Below are positions 28,317 to 38,638 of a DNA stretch of 38,751 bases, one piece after another; within the stretch, counting starts at the first letter, position 1, and the number at the start of each line of letters is the position of its first letter. Source of the stretch: Actinomycetota bacterium (lineage in GTDB: Bacteria; Actinomycetota; Actinomycetes; Actinomycetales; Microbacteriaceae). The position numbers were made by a program, and so were the translations under genes. Location of the stretch: NCBI GenBank assembly GCA_013297645.1, contig JAAFHU010000002.1, positions 1 to 38,751 of the forward strand. The letters are read 5' to 3'. The notes under the pieces were generated by a model. The model saw nothing but the letters and a program-made list of their open reading frames with translations. It was not told the origin of the DNA and did not search any database.

Positions 28317-29058
28317 GACCACCTCGACGAACGACGTGCTCGTGGCCGCCGCCGCGACCGAGCCGGAGTTCGCGGTCGTGGTGACCGGCAGCCAGACCAC
28401 CGGCCGTGGCCGACTCGGCCGGGTCTGGGTGGCCCCGCCGGGCAAGTCGCTCGCCATCTCGGTGCTGCTGCGGCCCGTCTATCCGGGTGGCGAGGCGCTG
28501 CAGCTCGAGCACTTCGGCTGGCTGCCGCTCATCGCGGGTGCCGCGATGGCGCGGGCGCTCGCGCCCCTGGTGCGCGGCACGGTCGGCCTCAAGTGGCCGA
28601 ACGACGTGCAGATCGACGGTTTGAAGGTGAGCGGCCTGCTCGCCGAGCTGACGCCCGCCGGGGACGCCGTGGTGCTCGGCGCCGGCGTCAATCTGGCGCT
28701 CGGCGCGGACGAGCTGCCGACCCCAGTCTCGACTTCCCTGCTGCTGGCCGGCGCACAGGCCGAGGGGGACGAGCTGGCGGATGCGGTGCTTGCGAGCTAT
28801 CTCGAGAACCTGCGCGAGCTGTACACCGGCTTCCTGCGCTACGGCGCGGACGTCGGGGCCAGCGGCACCCTCGACCTCCTCACCGAGCTGTGCACGACTC
28901 TCGGGCAGCAGGTGCGTGTGGAGTTGCCCGGTGGCAGCGACCTGCACGGCACGGCCACGGCGATCGACCGCAGCGGCCGGCTCGAGGTGCGCCGTCGATC
29001 CGATGGCGCGGTCGTCGCGGTGGCCGCTGGCGATGTCACGCATCTGCGGTATGAATAA
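28264..29058 (+). CDS. birA: Biotin--[acetyl-CoA-carboxylase] ligase
   Basis: 264 aa; LAETTSTNDVLVAAA, GSQTTGRGRLGRVWVAPPGKSLAISVLLRP, GLKWPNDVQIDGLKVSGLLAEL. Confidence 0.95.
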   Translation: MKLPRSERTAARLTVLAETTSTNDVLVAAAATEPEFAVVVTGSQTTGRGRLGRVWVAPPGKSLAISVLLRPVYPGGEALQLEHFGWLPLIAGAAMARALAPLVRGTVGLKWPNDVQIDGLKVSGLLAELTPAGDAVVLGAGVNLALGADELPTPVSTSLLLAGAQAEGDELADAVLASYLENLRELYTGFLRYGADVGASGTLDLLTELCTTLGQQVRVELPGGSDLHGTATAIDRSGRLEVRRRSDGAVVAVAAGDVTHLRYE

Positions 29059-29061
29059 GGC

Positions 29062-29592
29062 ATGACGGTTCCGCAGGCACAGGAAGCGGTAGTCGCGCGT
29101 CTGCGCTCGCACGCCCGCGCGATGGTCTGGCCGACCATCGGCCTCGTGGCGATCGTGGGGCTGACCGCCTATTACGGCGGCAGTTTCGAGGAGCCGGTCA
29201 TCAACATCCTCATCTTTATCGCCGCTCCGTTGTTGGCCTTCTTCGTCTGGCTGGTGCCGCTGCTCGCCTGGCTGGGACGCAACTACACGATCTCCACTCG
29301 GCGGATTGTGCTGCGCAGCGGCTTTCTCGTGCGCACCCGGCAGGAGCTCATGCACAGCCGCGGCTATGACGTGACCGTGCGCAAGACCGCACTGCAGTCA
29401 CTGTTCGGAAGCGGTGACGTGCTCATCAACAGCGGGCAGGAGCATCCGGTTCTGCTTCGCGACATTCCGGATGCCGATCTCGTTCAGGCGGCCCTGCACG
29501 ACCTGATGGAGGCGAGCCTCAACCCTGTTGCCGCGCGCCGACAGCAGGAGGAGTCGAATCCTGACGAGACCACGATGTGGGGTCGGCGCTAG
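29062..29592 (+). CDS. PH domain-containing membrane protein (bPH type)
   Basis: 176 aa; two TM segments then NYTISTRRIVLRSGFLVRTRQELMHSRGYDVTVRKTALQSLFGSGDVLINSG. Confidence 0.88.
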   Translation: MTVPQAQEAVVARLRSHARAMVWPTIGLVAIVGLTAYYGGSFEEPVINILIFIAAPLLAFFVWLVPLLAWLGRNYTISTRRIVLRSGFLVRTRQELMHSRGYDVTVRKTALQSLFGSGDVLINSGQEHPVLLRDIPDADLVQAALHDLMEASLNPVAARRQQEESNPDETTMWGRR

Positions 29593-30028
29593 GGATTGCC
29601 GTACCGCGGCCGGGTTTGAACACCCAGAGCCGGTAGAAGGTGAAGCGGAATGCCGTGCCCAGCGCCAGGCCGATAACGTTCGTCGCCACGTTGTCGGCGA
29701 GTAGTGAAGTGAAACCCAGCAGGTAGTGCGACACCCAGAGGCAGAGCAGGCTGATCGCCATGCCACCGACGCTGACGAGCACGAACTCGACGCCCTCGCG
29801 CAGCCAGTCGTGGCGGCGGTCGTCGCGGAAGGTCCAGTGCCGGTTGCCTATCCAGTTGACCGCGATGGCGAGCGAGGTCGAGATCACCTTGGCGATGATC
29901 GGACCCTCATGCACGTTCGACGGGCTCAGCAGCGTGACGGCGAGCAGGTTGAAGACGCCGACGTCGACGACGAGCCCGAGCAGCCCGACAAGGCCGAAGC
30001 GCGCCAGCTGGCTGACGAGTGCGCGCAT
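29519..30028 (-). CDS. GtrA family membrane protein
   Basis: 169 aa; MRALVSQLARFGLVGLLGLVVDVGVFNLLA, NWIGNRHWTFRDD, four TM helices, FRFTFYRLWVF. Confidence 0.92.
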   Translation of the reverse strand: MRALVSQLARFGLVGLLGLVVDVGVFNLLAVTLLSPSNVHEGPIIAKVISTSLAIAVNWIGNRHWTFRDDRRHDWLREGVEFVLVSVGGMAISLLCLWVSHYLLGFTSLLADNVATNVIGLALGTAFRFTFYRLWVFKPGRGTAIPSADPTSWSRQDSTPPAVGARQQG

Positions 30029-30104
30029 GCATCCACCTGAGAGATAAGCGAAGATAGGGTCTTGCGGTTGGAAGTCTAACCGCAGGCGTGAGGCAGGAGC
30101 TGTG

Positions 30105-31220
30105 ATGTCACCCACCGTAGGAGTGATCGGCGGCGGCCAGCTCGCCCGCATGATGATCCCGGCCGCCGTGAACCTCGGAATCGACCTGCGCGTGCTTGCC
30201 GAAAACGACGGAGAATCGGCCGGGTTGGCCGTCAGTCAGCTCGGTGACTACCGAAACACGGCCGATGTCCTTCAATTTGCGCAGGGCGTGGATGTCGTCA
30301 CCTTCGACCACGAGCACGTTCCGCAGGCGGTGCTCGCCGCACTGGTCGAGGCCGGCGTCGCCGTGCGCCCCGGGCCGCACGCCCTGCTCTACGCCCAGGA
30401 CAAGCTGCTCATGCGCGAGCGCCTCAGCGCGCTGGGTCTGCCCGTGCCCGCGTGGGCGCGCGTTGCCGATGAAGCACAGCTCGACGCCTTCCTCGCGGAG
30501 AACGGCGGGGCCGGCGTGCTCAAGACCCCGACCGGCGGCTACGACGGCAAGGGCGTGCGCATCGTGCGCTCGGCGGCCGAGGCGTCCGACTGGTTCGGCT
30601 CCGGCGACCTCCTGGTCGAGGAGCTCGTGTCGTTCCGGCGTGAGCTCGCACAGCTCGTCGCGCGGCGGCCGAGCGGCGACGTGGCGACCTGGTCGCTCGT
30701 CGAGTCGGTGCAGCGCGACGGTGTCTGTGCCGAGGTCATCGCCCCCGCCCCCAACGCCACCAGCCGGGTCGCCGACGTCGCCCGCGAGATCGCCCACACC
30801 GTCGCGGAGCAGCTCGACGTCACCGGTGTGCTCGCGGTCGAGCTCTTCGAGACGACCGATGAGCGCCTGCTCGTCAACGAGCTCGCCATGCGACCGCACA
30901 ACACCGGCCACTGGTCGATGGACGGCGCCGTGACCGGGCAGTTCGAACAGCATCTGCGCGCCGTGCTCGACCTGCCGCTCGGCTCGACCGCACAGCGGGA
31001 GCCCTACAGCGTCATGGTGAACGTGCTCGGCGGACCGCTCAACGGCACCCTCGCCGAGCGCTACCCTGCGCTCATGTCTGCGCAGCCGACGGTGAAGGTG
31101 CACAACTACGGCAAGGCCCCGCGGCCGGGCCGCAAGGTCGGGCATGTGACCGCCTCGGGCGCCGAGCTCGACGAGGTCGTGTACCTCGCGCGCGCCGCAG
31201 CCGCGCACTTCGAGGGCTGA
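30105..31220 (+). CDS. purK: 5-(carboxyamino)imidazole ribonucleotide synthase
   Basis: 371 aa; [56 protein letters not shown]. Confidence 0.95.
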   Translation: MSPTVGVIGGGQLARMMIPAAVNLGIDLRVLAENDGESAGLAVSQLGDYRNTADVLQFAQGVDVVTFDHEHVPQAVLAALVEAGVAVRPGPHALLYAQDKLLMRERLSALGLPVPAWARVADEAQLDAFLAENGGAGVLKTPTGGYDGKGVRIVRSAAEASDWFGSGDLLVEELVSFRRELAQLVARRPSGDVATWSLVESVQRDGVCAEVIAPAPNATSRVADVAREIAHTVAEQLDVTGVLAVELFETTDERLLVNELAMRPHNTGHWSMDGAVTGQFEQHLRAVLDLPLGSTAQREPYSVMVNVLGGPLNGTLAERYPALMSAQPTVKVHNYGKAPRPGRKVGHVTASGAELDEVVYLARAAAAHFEG

Positions 31221-31228
31221 GAACTACA

Positions 31229-31732
31229 GTGGACTCCGTGCCCGATCCTCGCGTAGCCGTAGTCATGGGATCCGACTCTGATTGGTCGGTCATGCAGGAT
31301 GCCGCTGCCGCCCTCACCGAGTTCGGCATCGCCCACGAGGTCGAGGTTCTCAGCGCGCACCGCACGCCGCAGGCCATGATCGACTTCGGCCGCACCGCGC
31401 GGGAGCGCGGGCTCCAGGTGATCATCGCCGGTGCCGGCGGCGCGGCCCACCTGCCGGGCATGCTGGCCAGTGTCACCACCCTCCCCGTCATCGGGGTGCC
31501 GGTGCCGCTCGCGAAGCTCGACGGACTCGACTCGCTGCTGTCGATCGTGCAGATGCCGGCGGGCGTGCCGGTGGCGACGGTCTCGATCGGCGGGGCGCGC
31601 AATGCAGGAATCCTCGCCGCCCGCATCCTCTCGGTCGGCGACCCGGCGCTCGCCGACCAGCTCGCCGACTTCGCAGCGAGCCTCGAGACGCTCGTCGCCG
31701 AGAAGAACACGGCGCTCAAGAAGAGCCTGTGA
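31229..31732 (+). CDS. purE: 5-(carboxyamino)imidazole ribonucleotide mutase
   Basis: 167 aa; [46 protein letters not shown]. Confidence 0.95.
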   Translation: MDSVPDPRVAVVMGSDSDWSVMQDAAAALTEFGIAHEVEVLSAHRTPQAMIDFGRTARERGLQVIIAGAGGAAHLPGMLASVTTLPVIGVPVPLAKLDGLDSLLSIVQMPAGVPVATVSIGGARNAGILAARILSVGDPALADQLADFAASLETLVAEKNTALKKSL

Positions 31733-33066
31733 CCGTCTCCAGCACCATCCGCGATCCGGACCAGCAGGGATCGCCGCAGCTGAGGGTGCGCCGCGCCTGG
31801 TGGCTGGTTGGGCTCGGCATCCTCATTCCGGGCTCGCCGCAGCTGCTCGCCGGCAGCCACCGCCTCGGTCGCTTCGGGGTCGGCTCGACCTTCGTTTTCT
31901 GGGCGCTCGCCGTCGTCACGCTTCTTCTCTACGGGCTCGCCCGGCCGGTATTCCTGACGATAGCGACCACCCCCGTCGCCCTCGTCGGGGTGCAGTTCGC
32001 GCTCGCCTTCTACGCCGTGCTGTGGGTGGTCCTCGGGCTCGACACGCTGCGCATCATCCGCCTCGTGCGCCTGCCCGGCGCCATGCGCGTCGCCGTTGCC
32101 GGGCTGTCGATCGTGGCCATGGTGGTGACGGCGGGCGGCGTCGGCTACGCCGCCACCGTGACCGGGGCTACCCGCGGCCTCATCGACACCGTCTTCGGCG
32201 CGGGCAGCATCGAGCCGCCGATCGACGGGCGCTACAACATCCTGCTGCTCGGCGGCGACGCCGGCCCCGACCGCCTCGGACTGCGACCCGACAGCATCAG
32301 CGTCGCGAGCATCGACGCAGCAACCGGCGCCGCGACGATGATCGGCATTCCCCGCAACCTCGAGCAGGTGCGGTTGGCACCCGGCTCGCCCCTGCTCGGA
32401 CCCTTCCCCACTGGCTACGACTGCGGCGACGAGTGCCTCATCAGCTACCTGTACACCTACGGGGTCGAGCACCCCGAGCTCTACCCCGATGCCGTCGACG
32501 AGGGCAGCGACCCCGGCATCGAGGCGATGCGCGACGCCGTCGAGGGGGTCACGGGCCTGCAGATCCAGTACTACGTGCTCATCGACATGCAGGGGTTCAG
32601 CGACCTCATCGACGCCCTCGGCGGAATCGACATCGCGGTGCCCGAGAAAGTCACGCTCGGCAAGAACGGCGACGCCCCGATCGGCTCCATCGCCGCCGGC
32701 GCCCAGCACATGGACGGCTACACCGCCCTCTGGTACGCCCGCTCTCGGTACAACACGACGGACTACGCCCGCATGGAGCGACAGCGCCAGGTGCAAGAGT
32801 CGATGCTGCTGCAGTTCGAGCCCGCCAACGTGCTGAGCAAGTTCCAAGCGGTCGCCGACGCCGGGGCCCAGGTGGTCAAGACCGACATCCCCCAGGGGAT
32901 GCTCGCCGCGTTCGTCGACCTCGCGGCGAAAACCCGCGCGCTGCCCGTCGTCGCCGTCGACCTCACCCCCGACAACGGTGTCATTACCGCCCACCCGGAC
33001 TACGACATGATCCACGCGCTCGTGCAGCAGTCGCTGAACGCGCCGACGGGCAGCCCGGCGCCCTAG
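31729..33066 (+). CDS. LytR-CpsA-Psr (LCP) family cell-wall glycopolymer ligase
   Basis: 445 aa from GTG overlapping the purE stop; N-terminal TM helices; [57 protein letters not shown]. Confidence 0.92.
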   Translation: MTVSSTIRDPDQQGSPQLRVRRAWWLVGLGILIPGSPQLLAGSHRLGRFGVGSTFVFWALAVVTLLLYGLARPVFLTIATTPVALVGVQFALAFYAVLWVVLGLDTLRIIRLVRLPGAMRVAVAGLSIVAMVVTAGGVGYAATVTGATRGLIDTVFGAGSIEPPIDGRYNILLLGGDAGPDRLGLRPDSISVASIDAATGAATMIGIPRNLEQVRLAPGSPLLGPFPTGYDCGDECLISYLYTYGVEHPELYPDAVDEGSDPGIEAMRDAVEGVTGLQIQYYVLIDMQGFSDLIDALGGIDIAVPEKVTLGKNGDAPIGSIAAGAQHMDGYTALWYARSRYNTTDYARMERQRQVQESMLLQFEPANVLSKFQAVADAGAQVVKTDIPQGMLAAFVDLAAKTRALPVVAVDLTPDNGVITAHPDYDMIHALVQQSLNAPTGSPAP

Positions 33067-34200
33067 CTAGAGGTCGGCGTGCAGCTGCCAGACCTTCTCG
33101 GCCGAGTTGTCCCAGCGGTAGAGGGCGGCGCGATCGCGGCCGGCCGTCGCCAGCGACGCGGCGAGCTCGCTGTCGGTGAGAACGGATCCAATGGCCGCGG
33201 CGATGCGCTCGGCAAAGCTGTCGGGCTCATCGAGGGCGACGACGAGGCCGGCGTCCCCGGCCACCTCGACGAGCGCTGGCGTGTCGGAGTGGATCACCGG
33301 CGTGCCGAAGTGGAAGGCCTCGAGCAGCTGCAGGCCGAAGCCCTCGAGCAGGCTCGGCAGCACGAAGGCGGTCGCGCGGTCGAGAACGACCGAGAGGTCG
33401 GCGTCGCGCAGGAAGCCGAGGGGCACGACTCGGTCGGGCCGCAGGCCCGCGGCCGCCGCTGCCTCGCGCAGCGAGCCGGAGCCGTTGTCGTCGGGGCCGA
33501 TGACGAACAGCGGGATGTCGCCGGAATCCGGCAGGGCCAGCGCCGCGATCAGCTGGTCGAGCCCGCGCCGCTGCTCGAGGCCGCCGAGGGCGACGAGGTA
33601 CTCGCCCGGCAGGTCGAGGCGCGCGGCCCGCTCGTCGGCGTCGGCCGGAACCCGCAACGAGGGGCTCACCGCTCCGCCGATCACGCGAACGCGGTCGCCG
33701 AAGTCGAAGAATTCGCCGAGCTGCTGGGCGACCGTGTGGCTCGGCACCACGAGCGCGTCGGCGTAGCGCTCCGCGCGCTTGACCATCGAGTTGTGCCAGC
33801 CGACGCCGCGGTAGTCGACGGACTCGGGGCTCAGCCAGGCGGTGAGGTCGTGGATGGTGACGACGGTCTGCTGTCCGCGGGTGTTGAGCCGGTCGTGCTT
33901 GGCGAGGGGGGCGAGCAGCGTGGGCGCGTGGATCATGCCGGGCAGCCGGGTGAAGCCGTGCTGCCAGGCGGAGAGCAGCTGGCGCCGGCCGAGCTTGCTC
34001 TTGTGCAGGCCGGTGAGCCCGGGCAGGCGGTCGAGGATGTCGGCGTACTGCCCCTCGGTCGACGCGGCGACAATGCCCTCGACATCGCAGCGCGGGGGAG
34101 CGGTCGCAATGAGCGCGCGCGTGAGCTCCTCGGTGTAGCGCGATACGCCGCTCGGCACCGGTGAGAGTGCCTCTTCTACGATGACCCGCAGTGTCGTCAT
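33067..34200 (-). CDS. Glycosyltransferase family 4 (GT4)
   Basis: 377 aa; GVSRYTEELTRAL, LVALGGLEQRRGLDQLIAALA, FVLPSLLEGFGLQLLEAFHFGTPVIHSD. Confidence 0.9.
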   Translation of the reverse strand: MTTLRVIVEEALSPVPSGVSRYTEELTRALIATAPPRCDVEGIVAASTEGQYADILDRLPGLTGLHKSKLGRRQLLSAWQHGFTRLPGMIHAPTLLAPLAKHDRLNTRGQQTVVTIHDLTAWLSPESVDYRGVGWHNSMVKRAERYADALVVPSHTVAQQLGEFFDFGDRVRVIGGAVSPSLRVPADADERAARLDLPGEYLVALGGLEQRRGLDQLIAALALPDSGDIPLFVIGPDDNGSGSLREAAAAAGLRPDRVVPLGFLRDADLSVVLDRATAFVLPSLLEGFGLQLLEAFHFGTPVIHSDTPALVEVAGDAGLVVALDEPDSFAERIAAAIGSVLTDSELAASLATAGRDRAALYRWDNSAEKVWQLHADL

Positions 34201-35051
34201 GGCTTCTTCAGCGCTCCCGTGTCGAATGCCTCGCGGAGGGCGATCCGCCAATCGCGCATGGGCGAGAGGCCGACCTCCGACCAGGCGTCATGGCCGAGTA
34301 CAGAGTAGGCCGGGCGGGGGGCCGGGCGCACGAAGCTGGCGGCGTCCGTCGGCAGCACGGCGGCGGGGTCGAGGCCGCCGAGCTCGAAGACCAGCTGGGC
34401 GAACTCGAACCAGCTCGCCTGCCCGCTCGCGGTGCCGTGGTAGATGCCGGCCGGGGCATCCGAGTCCATGAGGGCGACGATCTGGTGGGCGAGGTCCATG
34501 GTCCAGGTGGGCTGGCCGACCTGGTCGGCGACGACGTTGACCTCGGGCCGGGCGCTGCCGAGGGCGAGCATCGTCTTGGCGAAGTTGCCGCCGTGCTCGC
34601 CATAGAGCCACGCGGTGCGCACGATGAAGGTGCCGTCGGGGTTCGCATCGAGGGCCCGGCGCTCGCCGTCGGCCTTGGTGCGCCCGTAGGCCGAGGCGGG
34701 GCGGGTGGGGGCCTCTTCGTCGTAGGGCGTGGTCGCCGTGCCGTCGAAGACGTAGTCCGTCGAGAGGTGCACGAGCAGCGCGCCGGCCTCGGCGGTCGCG
34801 ATCGCGAGGTTGGAGGGGCCGACGGCATTGACCAGGGCGGCTTCTGCCTCGTTGGACTCCGCGTCATCCACCCGGGTGTAGGCGGCGGTGTTGATGACGA
34901 AGTCGTAGCCGGCGACGGCGTCGCGCACCGCGGAGGCATTAGAGATGTCGAGCTCGGCGCGGCTGAGCGTCGTGACGTCGCGGTCGGCGAGCACGGTGGA
35001 GAGGTCGGTGCCGAGCATGCCGCGGCCACCGGTGATGAGGTAGCGGGTCAT
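34197..35051 (-). CDS. rfbD: dTDP-4-dehydrorhamnose reductase
   Basis: 284 aa; YLITGGRGMLGTDLSTVLADRDV, LSTDYVFDGTATTPYDEE, YGRTKADGE; overlaps the GT4 start. Confidence 0.94.
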   Translation of the reverse strand: MTRYLITGGRGMLGTDLSTVLADRDVTTLSRAELDISNASAVRDAVAGYDFVINTAAYTRVDDAESNEAEAALVNAVGPSNLAIATAEAGALLVHLSTDYVFDGTATTPYDEEAPTRPASAYGRTKADGERRALDANPDGTFIVRTAWLYGEHGGNFAKTMLALGSARPEVNVVADQVGQPTWTMDLAHQIVALMDSDAPAGIYHGTASGQASWFEFAQLVFELGGLDPAAVLPTDAASFVRPAPRPAYSVLGHDAWSEVGLSPMRDWRIALREAFDTGALKKP

Positions 35052-36034
35052 GAGAGGGCGGCGCGCTCCGTGAGCGGCTCCCACCAATCGCGGCGGTCGC
35101 GGTACCACTGCACGACATCGGCCAGACCGCGGTCGAAGGGCACGAGGGGCTCGTAGCCGAGCTCGGACTGGATCTTGCTGATGTCGACGCTGTAGCGCAG
35201 GTCGTGGCCGAGGCGGTCGGCGACGCGGTCGACGTATGACCAGTCCTTGCCCGTGGCCTCGAGCAGCATTCCGGTGAGCTCGGTGTTGGTCAGCTCGGTG
35301 CCCCCGCCGATGTTGTAGATCTCGCCGGCGCGACCGCCCACGAGCACCATCGCGATGCCGCGCGTGTGGTCGTCGACGTGCAGCCAGTCGCGGATGTTGT
35401 TGCCCTCGCCGTACAGCGGCACGTGCTTGTCGTCGATGAGGTTGGTCACGAAGAGCGGGATGACCTTCTCAGGAAAGTGGTACGGGCCGTAGTTGTTCGA
35501 GCAGCGCGTTATCGAGAGGTTGAGTCCGTGGGTGCGGAAATAGCTGCGGGCGAGGAGGTCGCTGCCGGCCTTCGACGCGGAGTAGGGGGAGTTCGGCTCG
35601 AGGGCGCGGGTCTCGTCCCACGAACCCTCGGCGATGGATCCGTAGACCTCGTCAGTCGACACGTGCACGAAGCGCGCGAGCCCCGAGCGCAGCGCGGCGT
35701 CGAGCAGGCGCTGCGTGCCGAGCACATTGGTCTCGACGAAGATGCCGCTGTCGCGGACGGATCGGTCGACGTGGGACTCCGCGGCGAAGTGCACGACGGC
35801 GTCAACCGTGGGGAACACCTGGTCGAGCAGCGCGGCATCGCGGATGTCGCCCTGCACGAAGCGGTACCGAGGCGAGTCGGCCACGGGCGCGAGGTTGGCA
35901 AGGTTTCCGCTGTACGTCAGAGCGTCGAGCACGACGACCTCTGCCCCCTCGAGGCCGGGGTAGGCGTCTTCGAGGGTGCGGCGCACAAAATTCGAGCCGA
36001 TGAAACCGGCGCCGCCGGTGACGAGAATTCTCAC
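35048..36034 (-). CDS. rfbB: dTDP-glucose 4,6-dehydratase
   Basis: 328 aa; MRILVTGGAGFIGSNFVRRTLE, FAAESHVDRSV, HVSTDEVYGSI, YSASKAGSDLLARSY. Confidence 0.96.
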   Translation of the reverse strand: MRILVTGGAGFIGSNFVRRTLEDAYPGLEGAEVVVLDALTYSGNLANLAPVADSPRYRFVQGDIRDAALLDQVFPTVDAVVHFAAESHVDRSVRDSGIFVETNVLGTQRLLDAALRSGLARFVHVSTDEVYGSIAEGSWDETRALEPNSPYSASKAGSDLLARSYFRTHGLNLSITRCSNNYGPYHFPEKVIPLFVTNLIDDKHVPLYGEGNNIRDWLHVDDHTRGIAMVLVGGRAGEIYNIGGGTELTNTELTGMLLEATGKDWSYVDRVADRLGHDLRYSVDISKIQSELGYEPLVPFDRGLADVVQWYRDRRDWWEPLTERAALS

Positions 36035-36060
36035 CCGTTGATTGTACGGGGTGCGGCAGG

Positions 36061-36936
36061 TCAGCCCTTGAGACGGGTGCGCATGACGGCGGAGCGCACG
36101 CGCAAGCCGACGGTGAGCGCGACCCGCACCGGCCAGAGGATGGCGCGGGAGTACTTCTTGCCGAGAAAGCGCCGAGCACTGTCGTGGTGCACCCGCACCA
36201 TGCGTGCCGACTCGGTGTTCGTCGAGTGCGCGCCGGTGTGGGTGATGGTCGCCGCCGGCTCGTAGACATTGCGGTACCCGGCCTTGCCGATGCGGTATCC
36301 GAGGTCGACGTCTTCGAAGTACATGAAGTAGCCGGGGTCGAAGCCGCCGATCTCGTCGAACAGACTGCGGCGCACGAGCAGGCAGGCTCCAGAGAGCCAG
36401 CCGGTGTCGCGGCGCTGCAGGCTGGGCGCCGCGTCGTTGAGGTAGGCGGTCGTCCAGGGGTTGGCGGGCCAGAAGTTGGTGAAGAGCGCGTGGCCGACCC
36501 CGGTTCGCAGGGAGGGCACCGCGCGGGCCGAGGGATAGATGCTGCCGTCGGAGTTGCGGATCGCCGGGCCGACGGTGGCGATCGCGTCGTCCTCGGTGCC
36601 GGTCTGCACGAGCGCGTCGATCGATCCGGCGTCGAGCACGACGTCGGGATTGCTGATGAGCACCCAGTCCACGCTGTCGGGCAGGGCGGCAACAGCCGCG
36701 TTCATGCCGGCGCCGTAGCCGTCATTCGACTCCATCGGCAGGTAGGCCGCGCCGTGGCCCGCCGCGATCTCGGCGATCGCCGGCTCAGGGTTGTTGTCGG
36801 CCACGACGATCGCGACCGGCAGGCTGGATGCTGCAGCGACGGAATCGAGAAAGGGCGCGAGAACATGTGCCGACCCGTAGCTGACCGTGACCACGCCGAT
36901 CGTGGGAGCGACGTGGCCGCTTTTCGACGCAAACAT
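36061..36936 (-). CDS. Glycosyltransferase family 2 (rhamnosyltransferase-like)
   Basis: 291 aa; IGVVTVSYGSAHVLAPFLDSV, NDGYGAGMNAAV, LISNPDVVLDAGSI, WLSGACLLVRRSLFDEIGGFDPGYFMYFEDVDLGYR. Confidence 0.92.
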   Translation of the reverse strand: MFASKSGHVAPTIGVVTVSYGSAHVLAPFLDSVAAASSLPVAIVVADNNPEPAIAEIAAGHGAAYLPMESNDGYGAGMNAAVAALPDSVDWVLISNPDVVLDAGSIDALVQTGTEDDAIATVGPAIRNSDGSIYPSARAVPSLRTGVGHALFTNFWPANPWTTAYLNDAAPSLQRRDTGWLSGACLLVRRSLFDEIGGFDPGYFMYFEDVDLGYRIGKAGYRNVYEPAATITHTGAHSTNTESARMVRVHHDSARRFLGKKYSRAILWPVRVALTVGLRVRSAVMRTRLKG

Positions 36937-36998
36937 GATTAACTCAATCCTAGTTAGGGCCATCACCCCGATCGGTCTACCTTGCAGCGGAGGATGCG

Positions 36999-37979
36999 GT
37001 GTCCACGTCAGTCTCCGTTGCCCTCTGCACGCACAACGGCATGCCGTACATCGAGCAGCAGGTGGCGAGCATCCTGGCGCAGACTGTTCGCCCGAGCCAG
37101 ATAGTGCTCTCGGACGACGCCTCGGCCGATGATACCGTCGCCGCTGTGAGGCGGGCCGTGAAGTCCCACGGCCGCGGCGCCCCCGATCTCGTGGTGCTCG
37201 AGAACCCCGTCGCCCTCGGCGTTGTCGCCAACTTCGAGCAGGCCGTGCGCGCCTGCACCGACGACCTCATCGCGCTCTGCGACCAAGACGACGTCTGGCT
37301 GCCGGAGCGCCTCGCGGCGGCGGTCGAGCGCTTCGAGGCCGACCCCGGGCTGCTGCTGCTGCACGGAGACGCGCGCCTGGTGCACAGCGACGGCAGCCCG
37401 ATCGGGTACTCGCTCTTCGAGGCGATCGGGCTCAGCAGGGCGGAGCTCGCCGAGATCCATGCCGGCCGCGAGTTCCATACCCTGCTGCGCCGCAACGTCG
37501 TCACCGGGGCGACCACGGTGTTCCGGCGCAGCCTGCTCGACGTAGCGCTGCCCTTTCCCGGCTCGTGGGTGCACGACGAGTGGATCGCGATGGTCGCCTC
37601 GATCACCGGCCGCACCGACGCGCTCGCCGCCCGCCTCATCGACTACCGCCAGCACGGCGCGAACCAGATCGGTGCCGCCAAGCCCGGGCTGCGCGACATG
37701 CTCGCGCAGCTTGGCCAGTCGCGCACCGAGCGCGGCGCCCGGCTCGTCGCCCGGGCCGAGGCCCTCGTCGACCGACTCGACTCCCTCGGCGCGGTGTCTG
37801 CCGAGGTGCGCGACCTCGTCGAGCGCAAGGCCGCGCACGAGCGCCGCCGCCGAGCGCTGCCGGCCTTCCGCCCCGCGCGCATCCCCGGGGTGATCCGCGA
37901 GGCGCGCCGCGGCGAGTACGCACTGTTCGGCCGCCCGCGGATCACGATCCTGCGCGACCTCCTACAGCCGGGCGCCTGA
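36999..37979 (+). CDS. Glycosyltransferase family 2
   Basis: 326 aa from GTG; SVSVALCTHNGMPYIEQQVASILAQTVRPSQIVLSDDASADDTV, LIALCDQDDVWLPERL, DEWIAMVASITGR. Confidence 0.92.
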   Translation: MSTSVSVALCTHNGMPYIEQQVASILAQTVRPSQIVLSDDASADDTVAAVRRAVKSHGRGAPDLVVLENPVALGVVANFEQAVRACTDDLIALCDQDDVWLPERLAAAVERFEADPGLLLLHGDARLVHSDGSPIGYSLFEAIGLSRAELAEIHAGREFHTLLRRNVVTGATTVFRRSLLDVALPFPGSWVHDEWIAMVASITGRTDALAARLIDYRQHGANQIGAAKPGLRDMLAQLGQSRTERGARLVARAEALVDRLDSLGAVSAEVRDLVERKAAHERRRRALPAFRPARIPGVIREARRGEYALFGRPRITILRDLLQPGA

Positions 37980-38004
37980 GCCACCCCGGCCTGAGCCACC
38001 CCGA
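37975..38004. repeat. 15-bp tandem duplication at the end of the GT2 gene
   Basis: cctgagccaccccgg followed by cctgagccaccccga; includes the TGA stop. Confidence 0.6.
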
Positions 38005-38029
38005 TACGAGGGGCCGATAAGATCAGCGG

Positions 38030-38638
38030 GTGCAGATTCGCGAGCTCTCCGTGCCGAATGCCTACGAGGTGACCCCGGTGCAGTGGCCCGATGACCGCGG
38101 CGTCTTCCTCGAGTGGTACCGCTTCGACAAGCTCGAGGCCGTCGTCGGCCACTCGCTCGACCTCAAGCAAGCCAACCTCTCGGTCTCCAAGCGCGGCTCG
38201 GTGCGCGGCATCCACTTCGCGGACTTCCCGGGCAGCCAGGCGAAGTACGTCACGGTGGCGAGCGGGGCCGTCCTCGACTTCGTGGTCGACATCCGCGTCG
38301 GTTCGCCGACCTTCGGCCAGTGGGACTCGGTGCTGCTGGACGACACCGACCGCCGGGCCGTCTACCTCGGCGAGGGCCTCGGCCACGCCTTCGTCGCCCT
38401 CACCGAGGGCGCGGTCGTGAGCTACCTCGTGAGCGACGTCTACACCCCCTCGCGCGAGCACGGCATCCACGCGGCCGACCCGCAGATCGCGCTGCAGTTC
38501 CCGCTCGACGCGAGCGAGCTGCTCTACTCGCCGAAGGACCTCGAGGCGCCGACGCTCGCCGAGATGGCCGACGCCGGGCTGCTGCCGACGATCGAGCAGG
38601 CGACAGCGCACTACGCGTCGCTGGCGGTGGCCGGCTGA
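38030..38638 (+). CDS. rfbC: dTDP-4-dehydrorhamnose 3,5-epimerase
   Basis: 202 aa; [63 protein letters not shown]. Confidence 0.95.
   Translation: MQIRELSVPNAYEVTPVQWPDDRGVFLEWYRFDKLEAVVGHSLDLKQANLSVSKRGSVRGIHFADFPGSQAKYVTVASGAVLDFVVDIRVGSPTFGQWDSVLLDDTDRRAVYLGEGLGHAFVALTEGAVVSYLVSDVYTPSREHGIHAADPQIALQFPLDASELLYSPKDLEAPTLAEMADAGLLPTIEQATAHYASLAVAG

Noticed and set aside
31072-33015. 647-aa minus-strand ORF opposite purE and LCP
   Set aside because: Antisense to two recognised genes; no domain.
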